From the NCBI GenBank assembly GCA_016748015.1, contig JAAOMT010000563.1, positions 459,924 through 523,923 of the forward strand: a DNA stretch of 64,000 nucleotides. The letters run 5' to 3'. Under the pieces are notes generated by a model. The model was given only the letters and a program-made list of their open reading frames with translations, did no database searches and was not told the DNA's origin. The DNA comes from Geosiphon pyriformis. Taxonomy: Eukaryota; Glomeromycota; Glomeromycetes; Archaeosporales; Geosiphonaceae. Positions 1-12,639 of the stretch are shown one piece after another. The translations under genes were made by a program, and so were the position numbers. The first letter of the stretch is position 1, and every line of letters begins with the position of its first letter.

Positions 1-2230
1 TATAATAAAATTAATTTTTTTAATTAAATAATAATGAATAATTTAATTAGTATAAATTAGTTTTTAAAAACAATATAAAACTATTCTATATGAAATTTAA
101 GTTTTAAGTTTTTTTAAATGCTATTACTCAAATTAAACTTGTTTGTTTTGTCTATTTTTTTACTTTTAAGATTGTTAAGTTTTTAATAATTTTTTAATTT
201 ATGTTGCTATTACTTTGTAAAATGTACTTAAAAATATTTTTATTATCAATATTAAAAATATTTTCGGAATTTTTAATAAAATTTTTTAGATTATATTAAA
301 ATTTGTTAGTATTTAATAATATATTATTATTAAATAAAAAAAATTATAATATTGTTATTAAAAAAATTTTTATTTTAATTATAGTTATTTTTGTTAATAA
401 TAATTTTTTAATTTATTATTTTATATTGTTATTAAATTTAATTAATAAAAGATCTTTAAATGTAATAATTTAAGTTTTAAAAAATTGGTTTAAACCAGTT
501 TAAAACTATTTGTTTAATGTTTTTTTATTTAATTATTTTTTAAAATTAAAAATTTAAAAAGTTAATGTTTTTTTTAATTAATAACAATATTATTTATTTC
601 GAACTTAGTATTTTAAGCTAACTAATTAATTAATAATTAATAATTAAATAACTACAAAATTTATTGGTTTTTAATATAATAAATAAAAAAAATTGGTTTA
701 AATTAATTATTTTAAATTAAATGATAAAAAAAAGCTCTTTTTTTATATAAAGTTATTATATTATTTTTAAACTTTTTATTTTTATTAAAATATTTTGTAA
801 ATAAATATAAATTTTAATAAACTATTTATTATTTCAAAAAACTCTAATTAATTTTAATCTTAACTAATTAAACAAAGTTTAATTTATTTAAAATTTATCT
901 AAAATACATAAATTTTAACTTGAATTATTTAAATTGCTTAAAATTGCTTTTGTATTTAAAGTTTAAAATTTTGTATATTTTAATTATATTTGTAAATTAA
1001 AAATAATTTTTTGGTGTTAATTTAATGTAAATATAAAAACATTATACTAATAATAATTTTTAATAACTGCAAAAACAAAATTTCTTAAAGTATTTATTAT
1101 TTTTATATATATTTTAATAAATAACTATTTTATATTATTAATAATAAAAATTTTTATTTATCAATTTGCAAATAATCTGTAATATTAAAATTATATTAAT
1201 TTTTTGACTTATTTTTGATTTATAATATTAATAATTCCAATTAAATAATTTAATTTTTGTTATTAATTTTTTTCAAATAACTTTTATTAAATATTATTAA
1301 TAATTCTGTTTTTTTAATTGTTCTTAATAATAATAAGTTTAAAATTAAGTTAATTAATTTTTCTTTTGGCTATATTGTTTTTAATTAGTAATTTGGTTTT
1401 TTAAATTTGTAATTAAATTTGTTTTATGTTTTAATTTTCAAAATTTTCTTAATAATTAAGATATATTATTATTAATATTAATTTTTAAAAAAATTTTAAT
1501 ATTATATTTGTTAAAATTAATATTTTAAAAAAAATTCTATTTAATAAAATTTTTTTAATTGTAAATACTGTTTTAAATATTAAGATTTAAATTCTTTGAT
1601 TTTAAATTACAAAATGTTTTTATTTTTTTTTTCAAAATTTATTATATTAAGACAAAATTTTTTGCTAAAATTGTTATTTTTTTTAGTTTTTTTAGTTGGT
1701 TTTTTGGTGTTTTTTGTGGTTGTTATTGTTGTTATTAATTTTGTAATTGGCTTTAAGTTGAATTTTAAATTAATTAAAGTAATTTTTTTAATTAAATTTA
1801 TTGTTAATTTTATTAATATTTTGGTTTTTTTAATTATAAAATTTTCAAAAATTATGTTTTTATAAATATAATAACAAATAATATATTTTTTAAGATTAAA
1901 AAAAAAATTAGTGTTTTAAAAAATAGTTAATAATTTGAATAAATTTTAAGATAAAATATAATATAAATAGTCATAATAATATATTTAATAAAAATCTAAA
2001 TTTTTTATAAATAATTTTTTTTTTGCAAAGTTAATAGTATTTTAAAAGCTTTAAACTTTTAATATTATATTTAATATTAGTAAAATTTTTATATAATTAG
2101 CTGGTTTATTTTTTGATAATAATAATTTGATTATAGTTTTACATATAATATTTTTAAATAAATTTGTTTTTTTTAATTTAATATAATTTAATTTAGATTA
2201 AATTTATTTTTAATTTTATTATTATTAAAG
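1..2230. other. AT-rich intergenic DNA
   Basis: The stretch is dominated by A/T runs and short low-complexity words. I see no conserved motif, splice pattern or RNA gene. An 89-codon open frame at 1596-1865 is almost only F, L, V, I and N, as expected from T-rich DNA, and is not accepted as a gene. Base composition changes sharply near 2230, where the retroelement block begins. Confidence 0.8.
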
Positions 2231-2347
2231 TTTTACAAGTGCAGTTCAACTACTACCTAAATACATAAAATCAAATTAGATTCTAAATTAAGTATAGTTC
2301 ATGTCTTTTCTACACGTGATCAGACACTGGGCCCAATTAAGGCAGCA

Positions 2348-5300
2348 CTATGCACTTATAGGATCTGTTAAAGAAATATTACACAAGAAACCAAAACCCA
2401 AATCAGTAATACAGGGACATAAACCAAAGCTCATGTAAATATCCAATCTGATACTGAGACCATGAATGACATCAATAGCCCAGAAGTCTGACAAACCAGT
2501 AACCAATAGCACCACAGATCCATCATGTAGTAACAGATTGTGTTTTTCATAGAAGGCTCTCAATTTGGTCATAGGCAACCAAATGTCTGATCTATGACAC
2601 TTTGCGAGACTATGAACCAAATCGACAATTGCACAGCCACCTGAAGCCAAGCCAAGGCACTGAATAGCATCAGCCATCCAGCTTTTCAACACAAACCCCT
2701 TGGCCAACAACATATATAAACTATAGAATGACTCAGCTTTGCGCAGAGAATGTACCACCCTATCTCTTATAGCAGAATCACCAGCCATTTTATACTACCT
2801 TTTCTTAATGGAAAACAATACAGTTCTTTTGGCATTGTTGTCATGTGAGCATAGAAATAGGTGATCAGAGTTCTTGATCATACCACACTTAATACACATT
2901 ATGTTAGAATATCTAAGATTGTACAATCTCTTCTTTATGGCAACCAGCAGGTAATGATGTAGAGATTTCATAAGATAAGACTGCAGAGAAACTGAAGACA
3001 AACTGGTATAACCAGATTGGATTCTACTATCAGGGTGTCAAACACTGAATGATCTGTGTGTGTCAATTTCACTAGCATCATCAGTCTTAACCATGCTAAT
3101 GCCACATCTGAAGTCTTACTTGACAAAATTAATGGTATCGAACAAGTTTTTAATGAAATGATGTGTATTCTCAGAAACAGATTTGTCCTCAACCCTGAGA
3201 AAGTGATATGGCATGTCCAGGGGCAGCATAGATTTAGAGAAAACTGCAGCATTAGCAAGAAAATCTGCACATTCATTCTCAATAATGCTTGAATGTTCTT
3301 TGATCTTTCTTTATGTGACTGACAGATTTTTTTTTAAAATAACTTGACAAATGTGCTCCTTCTTAATCCAACATTTGCAGCAAAAATCAGAAACAGATAT
3401 GCCTACATCAAATTTACAAATGTTCAGCAATACCTGACTATCTGTGAATAATTCAACTGTGCTAGAGATAGGTACACAATTCAGTACCAAAGTGATAGCT
3501 TGCAGCTCCACCAGTGTTGAGAACAATAAGCCAAGAATCTTTACACCAATGCTAGCATTGGCTCTTGAAAAGTAAGCAGCAGCACCACCACAGACACCAA
3601 TCAACCCCAAACTCTTGACAGACCCATTAGTGTAAACTTTAATAGATTTATGTTTGAGGGCCAACAAACACTCAGAAGTAAAACCAATGTCACAGAAAAA
3701 ATTAGTGGAAGCAAAATGAGACACCACATTTACTATGACATCCAAACCACCATTATTGACAAAATTAGTAACAAAAACAAACCAGATAGGAATTGAACCT
3801 CTTGGGTTGAGTTTTTTCCATCTGTGAAAGGTGTTCCAAATGAAGCATATGCCATGACAATTCAAAAGTTGGTTAGCAAAAATGAGGCCATATTTCATGA
3901 GAAATTTTCTAACGCCCAAATAACCATCCAGGTCCAGCACATCCAAAATTGGCACACCAATCCCAGCCTGAAAAACATTGGAGAATGCACCATCTAATGA
4001 GGTTTTGCATGAAGTGAGTATCCGAGTAGTGCCAGCCAAAAAACAGTTCAAAAGATTGATAGGTAATGTGACTGAAAAACAAAGAGGATGCCAGGACATT
4101 CAGCTGACAGCCTATAAGTCCATTGCTCTGTGGTCAAAAAATTTGCCGAAAGTTCTACTAATATTACTAAAATTGATCAAGTTGGCCAACAAACTTTCAG
4201 AGAGCACTTGCTTAAAAGGCTTCAGGTCATACAGCTCAGGATAATGCAGCACCACACTAGGAAAGTTTTTAGGCAAATTTGCTTTGAACTTGAGCTTCTT
4301 CTTTAACAATTTGTCCTATTTCTTACAAACACTCTTAGAAGCAAAGCTAAATTGAAGCCTATAATAAATAATAGGCTGTAGAACAGCAGAAACCAAATAT
4401 AAAAATTGCTTCTCAGTTATGGTCTTTCTCAAAACCACATTCAAAAAAAACTTGATATTATTGTGAGCTTTGGCTAAACTCGGCTTGAAAAAGCCTTCAG
4501 TTGATAAGAAAATCTCCAGATAGTAATGAAACTTGCTCCTCTTGGCCACTGAAATGCTCGACCCACTAATAAATAGCTTAGCCTTCTTAACGCCTTAGTT
4601 GATAAGGATAGTGACAGTTTTCTCAGAGTTTATTGAAATGTTATTGATAGAAAAGAATTCACTCACTATGTTCAAGATATTTTGTGTTGCTACCAAACAA
4701 TTACTGACCCAGATTGTGTTATCAATAAAGGCTCTCACAGCAAAAAATAATGTTCTGTTATTACTCTGGTCAGGTTTGTCAGATTTGGCATAGAATCTTA
4801 AACACATTTGATAACCATATAATTGTTCATGTTTCTTGACTTTGCATAGCAATAGATTATAGAAAATATGTCACAGCAGTGGCGAAAACACCTCCCCTTG
4901 GTTCAAACCATTATGTACAGTGTAACCATGAGACAGACCAAAATCTGTTATAACTTGATTGAATCTACCATTGTGTATGCTACCAAAAAAGTTTATAAAA
5001 TGGAGACACATTTTGATCCTAACCAAACTATTAAGTAAATGAGACCAACTGACAGAGTCATAGGCCTTGCACATATCCTGAAGAACCAGCCACAACTCCT
5101 TGTTTTTTTCCAGAGCATCTTTTACAATTGAGCCAACAGCAAAAATAAGAGATTGTGTAAAAGTGCCTTTCAACACCAAAAAATTGTCACTACACAAAAT
5201 GTCGAACCTACTGCAAACCAAAGAGATCCAATCTGAAAAAATTTTAGACAAAATCTTTTGGACAGTTTTAATCAGTGCAATCGGCCTAGTATTAGTAAGA

Positions 5301-7033
5301 GTGCCTTCCCAATTATAAGATTTAAAAATCATGGAAACCCAGAATCTTCTCCATTGCTTAGGAACCCCTCCAGATATCAAACACTTATTAAAAATGCTCA
5401 AAAGACCATTGAGAACCAAAGAATCACTATGCTTCCAAAGTTCATTGAAAATACCAGAGAGCCTAGCAGCTTTGCCATTCAGTAAGTTCCTAATGACTTG
5501 CAAAAGTTTTTCCATGCTGACATCACTCATAACCCCAGAAAATGTAGCATCACCAACATGACTTAAGGGAGCATACTGAATATTCCACTAATTTGACAGA
5601 TTACCAGCAACCAAGCATTTCCTTGTTCAACCTTCTATTATAGTATCAATCGAAGATTTGACCATCTGAGGCTCCAAGATGAGCTCATCATTTACAATTA
5701 AATGATCAAAAACTACTTTTCTGAATGGTCAATCCAGAATGCTATTTATTATCTGCTCTTTATTTGTGCAAAAGTTTTCCATGGGTTTTGATATAGCTTT
5801 CTTAATGAAGTTATCTTTGGCAACTTTGGATTTATAATACTTGGACTTGCAGTAACTCCTTTTAATAACCAAAATATAATGTAAAATATCCTCAATCTTG
5901 TTATTCATATCAATTATAACATAAATCTTGGATGCCTCATTACTATCTATGCTTGACCATATATTAACCAAGTAGTCAGTCTCTTAAACCAGACCCAAAT
6001 TTAAACTACTGGCAATTTTGAACATTAGCAATTCCAACCTATAAAACTTAGATGACAATTTGTTCTTTATACCTTCAAATTTACTAAACCAGAGCCTGAA
6101 GAAAATTTCATCAACAGAATCAACCACTACTCTTTTGAGAATATCCCACATTTTGTTTAAATTACTGATGTATTCTGTAACATGAAAATCAACTGACTTC
6201 TTCAAAAATTTGTCTGCAGAGCACTCCATAAAGCGTTTCCACCCATTAACATCCACATCTTTCAGCTTAAATTTTCAATAATCTTTATTTGTCTGTTTGC
6301 ATAAAACCCCTAATCGAATGTTCAAAAGCCAATCCAAACTCACTGAGACTAAGACAGCTTTGTAATCAGTGTCAAAAAATTCAAACACAGAGCCAATCCT
6401 ATGATTGGCCACAGCTGAAATTAAGAATTCATTAACCAAGATATGATCAATAACTTTCTCAACACCCCTCAAGTTGCTCCAAGTAGAGGCCCCAGCCAGA
6501 GAATGTCTACCAAAAGAATTAACTAATCCCAAATTTAAACAAAATCTATAACTTGCACTTTTTTTAGAACTGCATTCATTAAAATCACTGTCCAAGACAA
6601 CAAAGCTGCTGGAATTAACTATCCGGGCTATAAAAAAATTAATATTAAATGCCTGCTCAAATCAGTCACCTGAAGAGGCACAAGCATACAAGCCAATGAT
6701 TGAAACCAAAACTCTGCTCTTAAAAAGAAGATGTACTGAAACAATATGACCAGAAACTTCCTCTATTTTGGAAACATGTTGAGCTAAAGAATTGTTCATG
6801 ATTATCGCCACACCAGCCCCAAAAAACCTGCTGTCCAGACCAGATGTGAAAATGTGCACACCCTCAAACTTGTTCATAATCTATGGCTTAATGCTGAGCT
6901 TTAATTTTGTCTCCATTACTATGGACACCATATTATCTGATTCTTTGTGCCAATAAACAACATTGTCCTATTTGGCAGGAACATTGATGCCCCAAACATT
7001 GCACGTAGCTATTTTCCATATCAAACCACTCAT
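2348..7033 (-). pseudogene. LINE A ORF2 (endonuclease, reverse transcriptase, RNase H), broken
   Basis: ORF2 would nick target DNA and copy the element RNA into it. From ATG at 7033 the frame runs about 1560 codons. Domains in order are: an EEP (APE-type) endonuclease (IATCNVWGIN at the start, METKL, then DSDFNEC and SVFEFFDTDYKAVL); reverse transcriptase (LLNGKAARLSGIFNELWKH, ELWLVLQDMCKAYDSV, HNGLNQGEVFSPLL, then FIDNTIW); RNase H (VYTNGS... at 3655, LVELQAI, FTDSQ); and a C-terminal Cys-His cluster (CIKC...HLFLC, about 2905-2850). Damage: the catalytic box reads FIDN instead of F-x-D-D, RNase H has YTNGS for YTDGS, and nonsense codons lie at Trp, Arg or Gln positions (for example TAG at the Trp of PWI, TGA in DYWKF, TGA at 5627-5629). 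It cannot give a functional enzyme. Confidence 0.85.
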
Positions 7034-8850
7034 TGGGACGAAAAGGATAGTAAAAGACCTGAACTCACACACAAATGATCTAACTTTGTTAAAACTGAAT
7101 CTACAGAAGCCTCAAGAGCTACCAACTTGGATTCCAAACTGCCAATCTTGGTTGTTAAAATCTTTGAACTACTCTGACCCAAGGCTGAACCACTAAAGGA
7201 GATGGAAGAAGAAGTTGGGAGCACCACTTCCAGACCATCCACAATTATATTTAAAGCTGAATTTTCTTCAACAGCAACCAAGGTAGCTGAAACTTTAGAG
7301 AAGAGAGATAAAGCTCATTGTACCAATTCTATTTTACTGAATTTGCACAGAATGCCAAACACTTGGTCGGCTAATAACTCTAAAGATTGTTCTAAAGAAT
7401 CCAAATGAGCATCTAAAAATGAATTGTCAACTGAGACTAAAAGAAGACCACCATTCAAACCTGAGTTGCCAGAGAAAAAGGAACCAGAACCAGAACCAAA
7501 AGCAAAACAAAAACCATCAGAGAAACCAGCAGGCGAAACCACTTGGGCCCAGGATTTGCTACCAAAGGCAATAAGACGAGATATTGAAACACTTTTCTTC
7601 TCATACAACCTTGCCAACTAAAGACAACGTTCATCAAACACAACCCTCTTAAATGTTTTTGAAGACCTAAAAATAAATGCAATTGTTGCATCACACTCCA
7701 AAGCAGAATGGCTAACTTTTCCATATCTCCCATATCAAACCAAATCCATTCTCACCCAAGAAAGTTTAACATTGCCAAGAATTAGCTCTGTGCAAAAGGC
7801 AGATTTCAGATTATTATCAGATTCAAAATTAACTACTGCACAGCAAATTTTATTACCAGTTTTTAGTAATCTGTTTATGATGCAAGTTTTCTTACCAGCT
7901 TTTTCCAGAAAATTTCTAAGATTATGTACTGTTGTTTCTATCAGCAAAGTAAACAAAAGCACTCTGAACCAATTTCTTGATGCCCAAGTCTCATGGTCTC
8001 CTATTGCTTTGGCTATGTGCACAGAATCCTTACTAATCATGAATGATTATTTAGAGGCTAACAAGTTAGCTTGGCCCAGTTCAACAAACTCTACCACAGC
8101 CTTTTGCCATATTCCAATTAGTTGGATCTTGATTGACTTAATTTCACCAAACTCGGCTAGTGCAGCGATGATCATTTTCTTTGGCATATTCATGGAAATC
8201 TCTTTAATGACCACAGCCTGATCTGAATGAACTTTTTGTCTCTTGAGATTACTGTTTACATCAATCCTTTTTTCTGAAGTAAAGATAGATCAAATGATCC
8301 CTTCAAATTTTGAAAGGGTAGTGGTCCCCCCAAAACTATTGACTAATGAAAAAAATTTTCAAATTAACTGGGTTTTTGCCATTGCTGATTTTCTTTCTAC
8401 AGCACTAAGATTGATATTAAGAGCAAAAGATTTTTTGGCAGACACTTCAACCTGAGTCCTAATAATTTTTGAGTCAATCCATTTCTTTTCCAAAAAGATT
8501 GAAAGATGAAGAAGAAAAGAAACATCTTCATCATCATGCATGACAAAATTAGAAGATCCAAGAGATAAACCAAAAATAGCACCAGTATTGACATGCTTGG
8601 CTTTAGAAGTATTGGCAGCTAAATCCAGAAGAGATTCAACATTAATACCAGTTATGTTAACACTTTTCTTGTCACCAGACACACTATTTACATTAGAAAA
8701 CACACTGTCACCAAGCTCAGATTTGTCCAGAAAGATATCTTTTTTATTACCTGAGTATTTGACATTCTCAAGCACAACTTTTTTCTTTTGTAAGAAGGAG
8801 CCACTAGTAAAACCATAAAAAACACTCTTTGGTGTCTTCTTTTTAGACAT
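7030..8850 (-). pseudogene. LINE A ORF1 (RRM-like and zinc-knuckle protein), broken
   Basis: ORF1 of LINE elements is a nucleic-acid-binding chaperone that packages the element RNA. The first ATG of the frame is at 8850 (MSKKKTPKS); the open frame extends to a GTG at 8880. The N-terminal third is lysine- and serine-rich and shared with LINE C. A stretch around 8250-7750 (VVIKEI..., ETWASRNWFRVLLF) matches the RRM-like fold of the other two copies. In the following knuckle, the positions that are Cys in LINE C read Tyr here (about 7735-7690), as expected from TGT-to-TAT changes, while SHSALEC keeps the last His and Cys. In-frame stops include a TGA at 8290-8292 that is shared with LINE B and LINE C. 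The frame ends in a TGA at 7032-7030 that overlaps the ORF2 ATG. Confidence 0.75.
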
Positions 8851-9005
8851 GTTGCTACTAAAAGCAGCCTCTAGGTTCACGAAAAATGGGTTATTAGAAA
8901 GAGAAATTGTGAAACACTAACAAGAAAAAATAAAAAACTTTTTTTTCAGAAAAGTGCTTTTTTGAGAATTTTTGGAGGTAAGAGAGAAAGAAGTTTTTTT
9001 TTATT

Positions 9006-9324
9006 ATATTTAATTATATATAAAAAATATGTAAATTATATTGTATTATATAATAATTGAATTAAAAAACTATTTTTAAATTAATAATATAATATTTAAA
9101 ATTTAAATAATTTAATACTTATTTAAATAAAATTTTTATATTTAAACAAAATATTTTAATAAAAACACAATATAAATAAAATTAATTATTATAAAAAATA
9201 AACAAATTAAATAATAAATAATAATTTAATTAAAATTTTTTAATATAAATATAATAAAATATAGTTTAATTATTATTTAAAATAATACAACAATAAATAT
9301 ATAAAAAAAACAAAATTTTTTTTT
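9006..9324. other. AT-rich spacer between LINE A and LINE B
   Basis: This is almost pure A/T with no gene. It separates the 5' ends of two divergently oriented LINE copies (A leftward, B rightward). Nothing else is visible. Confidence 0.7.
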
Positions 9325-9587
9325 TCTCGTTGATCTCCTGGCCACTATGAGAGCAAAAATTTTTTTTGGAGAAATCACTTTACTTTATTCTTTTTTCCTT
9401 CATTTGTTCAAGTTATTTCTTCTATTATACACACTTTCATTATGATGAAACCAGTAAGCTTATCTGCTGGAGGATTTGGTTCAGTTTCGGCTGGTTTGGG
9501 GACCCACCTAAATGCTAAAAAAAATCATTTGAATACAGTCTATTCCCATGGTGCATTCTACAAAAAAACAAAAAAGCATGTGGCCAG
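9325..9587 (+). mobile_element. LINE B, 5' part (leader and start of ORF1)
   Basis: This is the left piece of LINE B, cut off from the rest by the LTR retrotransposon at 9588-19705. It begins with a C/T-rich leader and an ATG ATG at 9442-9447. The frame then reads 48 codons (MMKPVSLSAGGFGSVSAGLG..., FYKKTKKHVAS) straight into the LTR boundary. The lysine-rich FYKKTKK resembles the LINE A and LINE C N-termini (FLQKKK). Together with 19706-26316 the element measures about 6.9 kb, the size of LINE A and LINE C, which supports the assignment. Confidence 0.7.
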
Positions 9588-10447
9588 TATTATGAGTGAT
9601 TATTTGGGGTGTTGAATCAAATAACAAACCCATAACTTGATGCTAAAAGTTATTTGCATTGATATTATTAATCTAAAGGTTTTGTATCTGAAGGTTTTGT
9701 ATCTGAAAGTTTCAGATTGAGTTCTTTGTATAATGGACAGAGATTCAATAGTTGTTTTATCTATAGCTTTCCAGAATCACAATTCTGTCAATTCTTCTCT
9801 TGGCGTGATGACCAGCAATCCTCTGGTAAGTATTCTGTATTTTCTGTATGTGTTCTATTCTCTCACAAGGGTCTTTTACCAGACAATCCTTGACATCAGT
9901 AATCTAGTACTTTATTCAACCAATTAGTGCACAACAATAAAATCAAAATAAAATAAAGAAAAAAAATAAAAGAAAATCATAAATAAGCCAAGGCAATTTT
10001 GCAAGTCAGTATCCCATCAATAGCCATAATCAAAAGCTATTGTTCTAGTGTGTTTAAGTATCAATTACTATCAACATAGAGTGTTGATAGTGAAATTAGG
10101 TTTAAGATACCAAATAGTTATTTATTGTGTTTGGAAGGTTGTCTAGATGAAATCTAAACTTCATGGTCTTTTTTTTCAGCTTTTAATTCTACTGCTATAT
10201 ATATATAATTGAGATTCCTCAATTCCTCAATTCTTTACAACAGGAATCCTGGGATTTCTGGAATTCTGCAATTCCTTTGAGAGGAATTCTGGAATTCTGG
10301 AATCTTGCAATTTCTTGTGAGAATCCTGGAATTCCTGGAATTCTGCAATTCCTGAGAAAAATCCTGGAATTCCACATTTTACTACATCTACTTCTGATTG
10401 GCTAATAACTATGCTAATATATATTCCCTATATTTTTATGAGTAATA
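9588..10447 (-). repeat. Left LTR (3' LTR of the minus-strand element)
   Basis: The 860-bp direct repeat partner of 18900-19705 starts TATTATGAGTGATTATTTGG and ends ATGAGTAATA. It includes the shared blocks around TTTGTATCTGAAGG, CTGTCAATTCTTCTCTTGG, TAGTGCACAACAATAAAATC and TTATTGTGTTTGGAAGGTTG. It is longer than its partner mainly because it holds an extra copy of a GGAATTCTGGAATTC-type repeat at about 10240-10370. Confidence 0.9.
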
Positions 10448-10462
10448 TTATTTTCTTCTTTT
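10448..10462 (-). other. Candidate polypurine tract
   Basis: On the minus strand, AAAAGAAGAAAATAAT lies directly next to the 3' LTR. This is the place where an LTR element primes plus-strand DNA synthesis. The position and purine richness fit; nothing else supports it. Confidence 0.55.
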
Positions 10463-11290
10463 AATATTGAGCTCTGTCGAAATCTAACTCTGTTAATTCC
10501 TTTTTTTGAAGTATTTCCTGAATTTCATTTTTGAGAATTACTTGTGTTATTTGAGTCTGTAATTCTTCAAATTGAGCATTGGTGATCTTTCTTAATTGAT
10601 TACTGGTAATTATGTCCATTGCTTTGTTAAGTAAGATTTCTGGTCAATCCTGAAATGCTGTGTGTATTTGGTATATAGCTCAAGTCTGTGTAAATAAGTT
10701 GTTCTTTCCCACAAAATGTTCTAATTATTGTAGTATTCTGGTGTCGAATAATTGCTTTGTTTTATTCATATATAGATTCTGAATATTCACATGTTGTCCC
10801 AAGTAAAAATAACAATAGTTTCTTGGAAATTGTTGTATCTACCAATTCCAAATTTTTTTAGTTAACTTTTGGTATAGTGACTTTTTTGTTAACTCTTTTA
10901 TTGCTAATTTTACTTTTGCCATAATTTTGTTAATAGTATTTTCTGTTTTCTTCTGTGTTCTATGTGACAATGTTTTTCTAGTGTCTTGATATTAGATGGT
11001 TTGTTGATTAATTGTAATTTCCATCTCTTGGTATTGAATCAATTAAAAGAGTTGTTGTGCTAGTGAGTGGATGTTGTCTGTAATTTCTATTTTTCTGATA
11101 TTTCTTGTCACATCTACCATGTCTTTATATATTCTTTTAATTAATTAATTAACATGTTGTTGTCAATAATGATGATTGGTTTCAGATCTCATGAAATTTC
11201 TTCTGGTTGGACTAGTATCTTCTGTACTTCTAATTGTAGAATATTATTGATAGATAGTGATGTAATGTTGTGATATGATTTCAGTTGATC
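10463..11290 (-). pseudogene. Pol C-terminal extension beyond the integrase
   Basis: The pol frame continues about 270 codons past the integrase core and its KAAHRDQLKSY segment. The predicted protein is rich in K, Q, I, N and E (IKRIYKDMVDVTRNIRKIE, QEMEITINQQTI, KNEIQEILQKKELTE), a composition typical of helical or coiled-coil regions, without cysteines or transmembrane runs. It is interrupted by several stops. I recognise no domain. It is not a chromodomain by eye and shows no envelope-like signal peptide or membrane anchor. It runs into the polypurine tract, so little or no 3' untranslated region is left. Confidence 0.5.
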
Positions 11291-11599
11291 TCTATGTGCT
11301 GCTTTGGTTAAAATTTTGTTATCCAGTCTTAATTTGTAAGCTCCATTCCCTAGAATTTCTTCTATGTGAAATGATCTATCTTATTTGGAGTCAAATTTTC
11401 TACTCTATTGTTTTTCCGCTTTGGTACAATATAAGAGTACTTTGTCTCCAATCTTGAATTCAACTGGTTTGTTTGGTAGTTGATTATCATGTCTTTCTTT
11501 CTGTTTCTCTTGTGATTTTTGTATGTTATTAGCTGTTTTTCTTCATTTGTTTTTCAATATTTCCATTAAGTCATATGTTCTTCTTAACAATGTTTCTTG

Positions 11600-12526
11600 G
11601 AAATTTTCTTCTGTTATTGGTTCAGTTGAATATGTGTTAACCTCTATTTCAACTGGTAATGTTGCTGTTCTACCATATATCAATTCAAATGGTGTTGCTT
11701 GTGTGGTGTCTTGCTTTATTATCTAATAAGCAAATAATACTGATGGTATGAACAAATCTCATTCGTCTTGGTTTTTTTGGCTGAGTTTTGCTATTGCTTC
11801 ACACAATGTTTTATTAAATCTTTCAACTAATCCATTGGTTTGTGGATGGTATGGTAATAATAGTGGTCTCTTAATTCTGAATTTTTGGCTCAATTTTGCT
11901 AATGTTTGGTTCACAAAATGGGTCTTTTGGTCTGATAATAGTTCTCTTGAACACCTATATCAACAAATCAGATCTTGATGAACAAATTCAGCAATGGATT
12001 CTGCATCCACTCTTTGAATTGCTTTTGCTTCTGGCCATTTAGTAAGATAGTTCATGGCTACTGCAATGTATCTGTTTCCTCTGCTGGTGATTGTTAATGG
12101 TCCAACTAAGTCAATTTCAATGTGATCGAATGGTTGTCCCACTTTGATTGGTCTTAATGGTTCATTTGGTCTGGTTCCTCCTCTTTTCTGACAAACATCA
12201 TAATTTTGAACATATTGAATAATGTCTGAATACATTGATGGCCAATAGTATCTTTTTCTGGTTCTTTCTATGGTTGCTTCTTTGTGAAAATGCCCTGCTG
12301 TTGGATTTGAATGCATGTTAAATAATATTGTTTCTTTTTCCGGTTTTGTAATTACTCTGGTTGGTTGATCTGTATCTTTTCTATTCTTCCGATAAAGTAT
12401 ATTCTGGTAGGTAATAAAATATTTTGATTGTTGTTTGATACTATTTTGTTTTGTTTGAGATAATTTCTCCTTGAACTGTTGAGTATCTATATAATGCTTG
12501 AGTTGTTGATATTTTTGTGAGTTCAT
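11600..12526 (-). pseudogene. Integrase domain of the LTR element, broken
   Basis: Integrase inserts the cDNA into host DNA. The zinc-binding region is seen as HSNPTAGHFHKEATIER followed by NYDVCQKR; the first of the two expected cysteines reads Tyr here. The catalytic core has DHIEIDLVGPL (first Asp) and AVAMNYLTKWPEAKAI. After a stop near 11960 it continues with YHPQTNGLVERFNK, containing the catalytic Glu (about 11815-11850), then KLSQKNQDEWD. The C-terminal side reads PFELIYGR, GDKVLLY and ILGNGAYKLRL down to about 11300. Stops and the lost cysteine mean it is inactive. Confidence 0.85.
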
Positions 12527-12639
12527 CTTTTGTTATGTTGTTGTTAGATGTAGTTTGGTTTTGTTATGTTTTTTTTTTAATTGGAATGTTTAGATTTGTC
12601 TCATTCATGACAAACCATCAGCATTTCCATTGTCTTTTC

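Larger units (their letters stand above)
2235..9005 (-). mobile_element. LINE A, non-LTR retrotransposon, decayed
   Basis: This is a near full-length non-LTR element read on the minus strand. Its 5' end lies near 9005, where the leader resembles that of LINE C (26375 onward): C/T-rich, then AAAGTGC, a T-rich run and CTTGTTAG. Two overlapping reading frames follow: ORF1 (8850-7030) and ORF2 (7033-2348). The 3' end lies near 2235 and ends in an AT-rich tail rather than pure poly(A). The total of about 6.77 kb matches LINE B and LINE C. Both frames carry nonsense codons and damaged catalytic residues, so the copy is dead. No target-site duplication could be fixed in the AT-rich flanks. Confidence 0.85.

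Noticed and set aside
1596-1865. 89-codon hydrophobic open frame
   Set aside because: Nearly all codons are T-rich (F, L, V, I) as expected by chance in this DNA, and there is no promoter or conserved motif.
7772-8818. Plus-strand open frames opposite LINE A ORF1
   Set aside because: They are antisense shadows of the minus-strand ORF1, which carries the recognisable domains.
10180-10370. CRISPR-like array from GGAATTC repeats
   Set aside because: Units are short, overlapping and variable without spacers, lie within an LTR and belong to a eukaryote.
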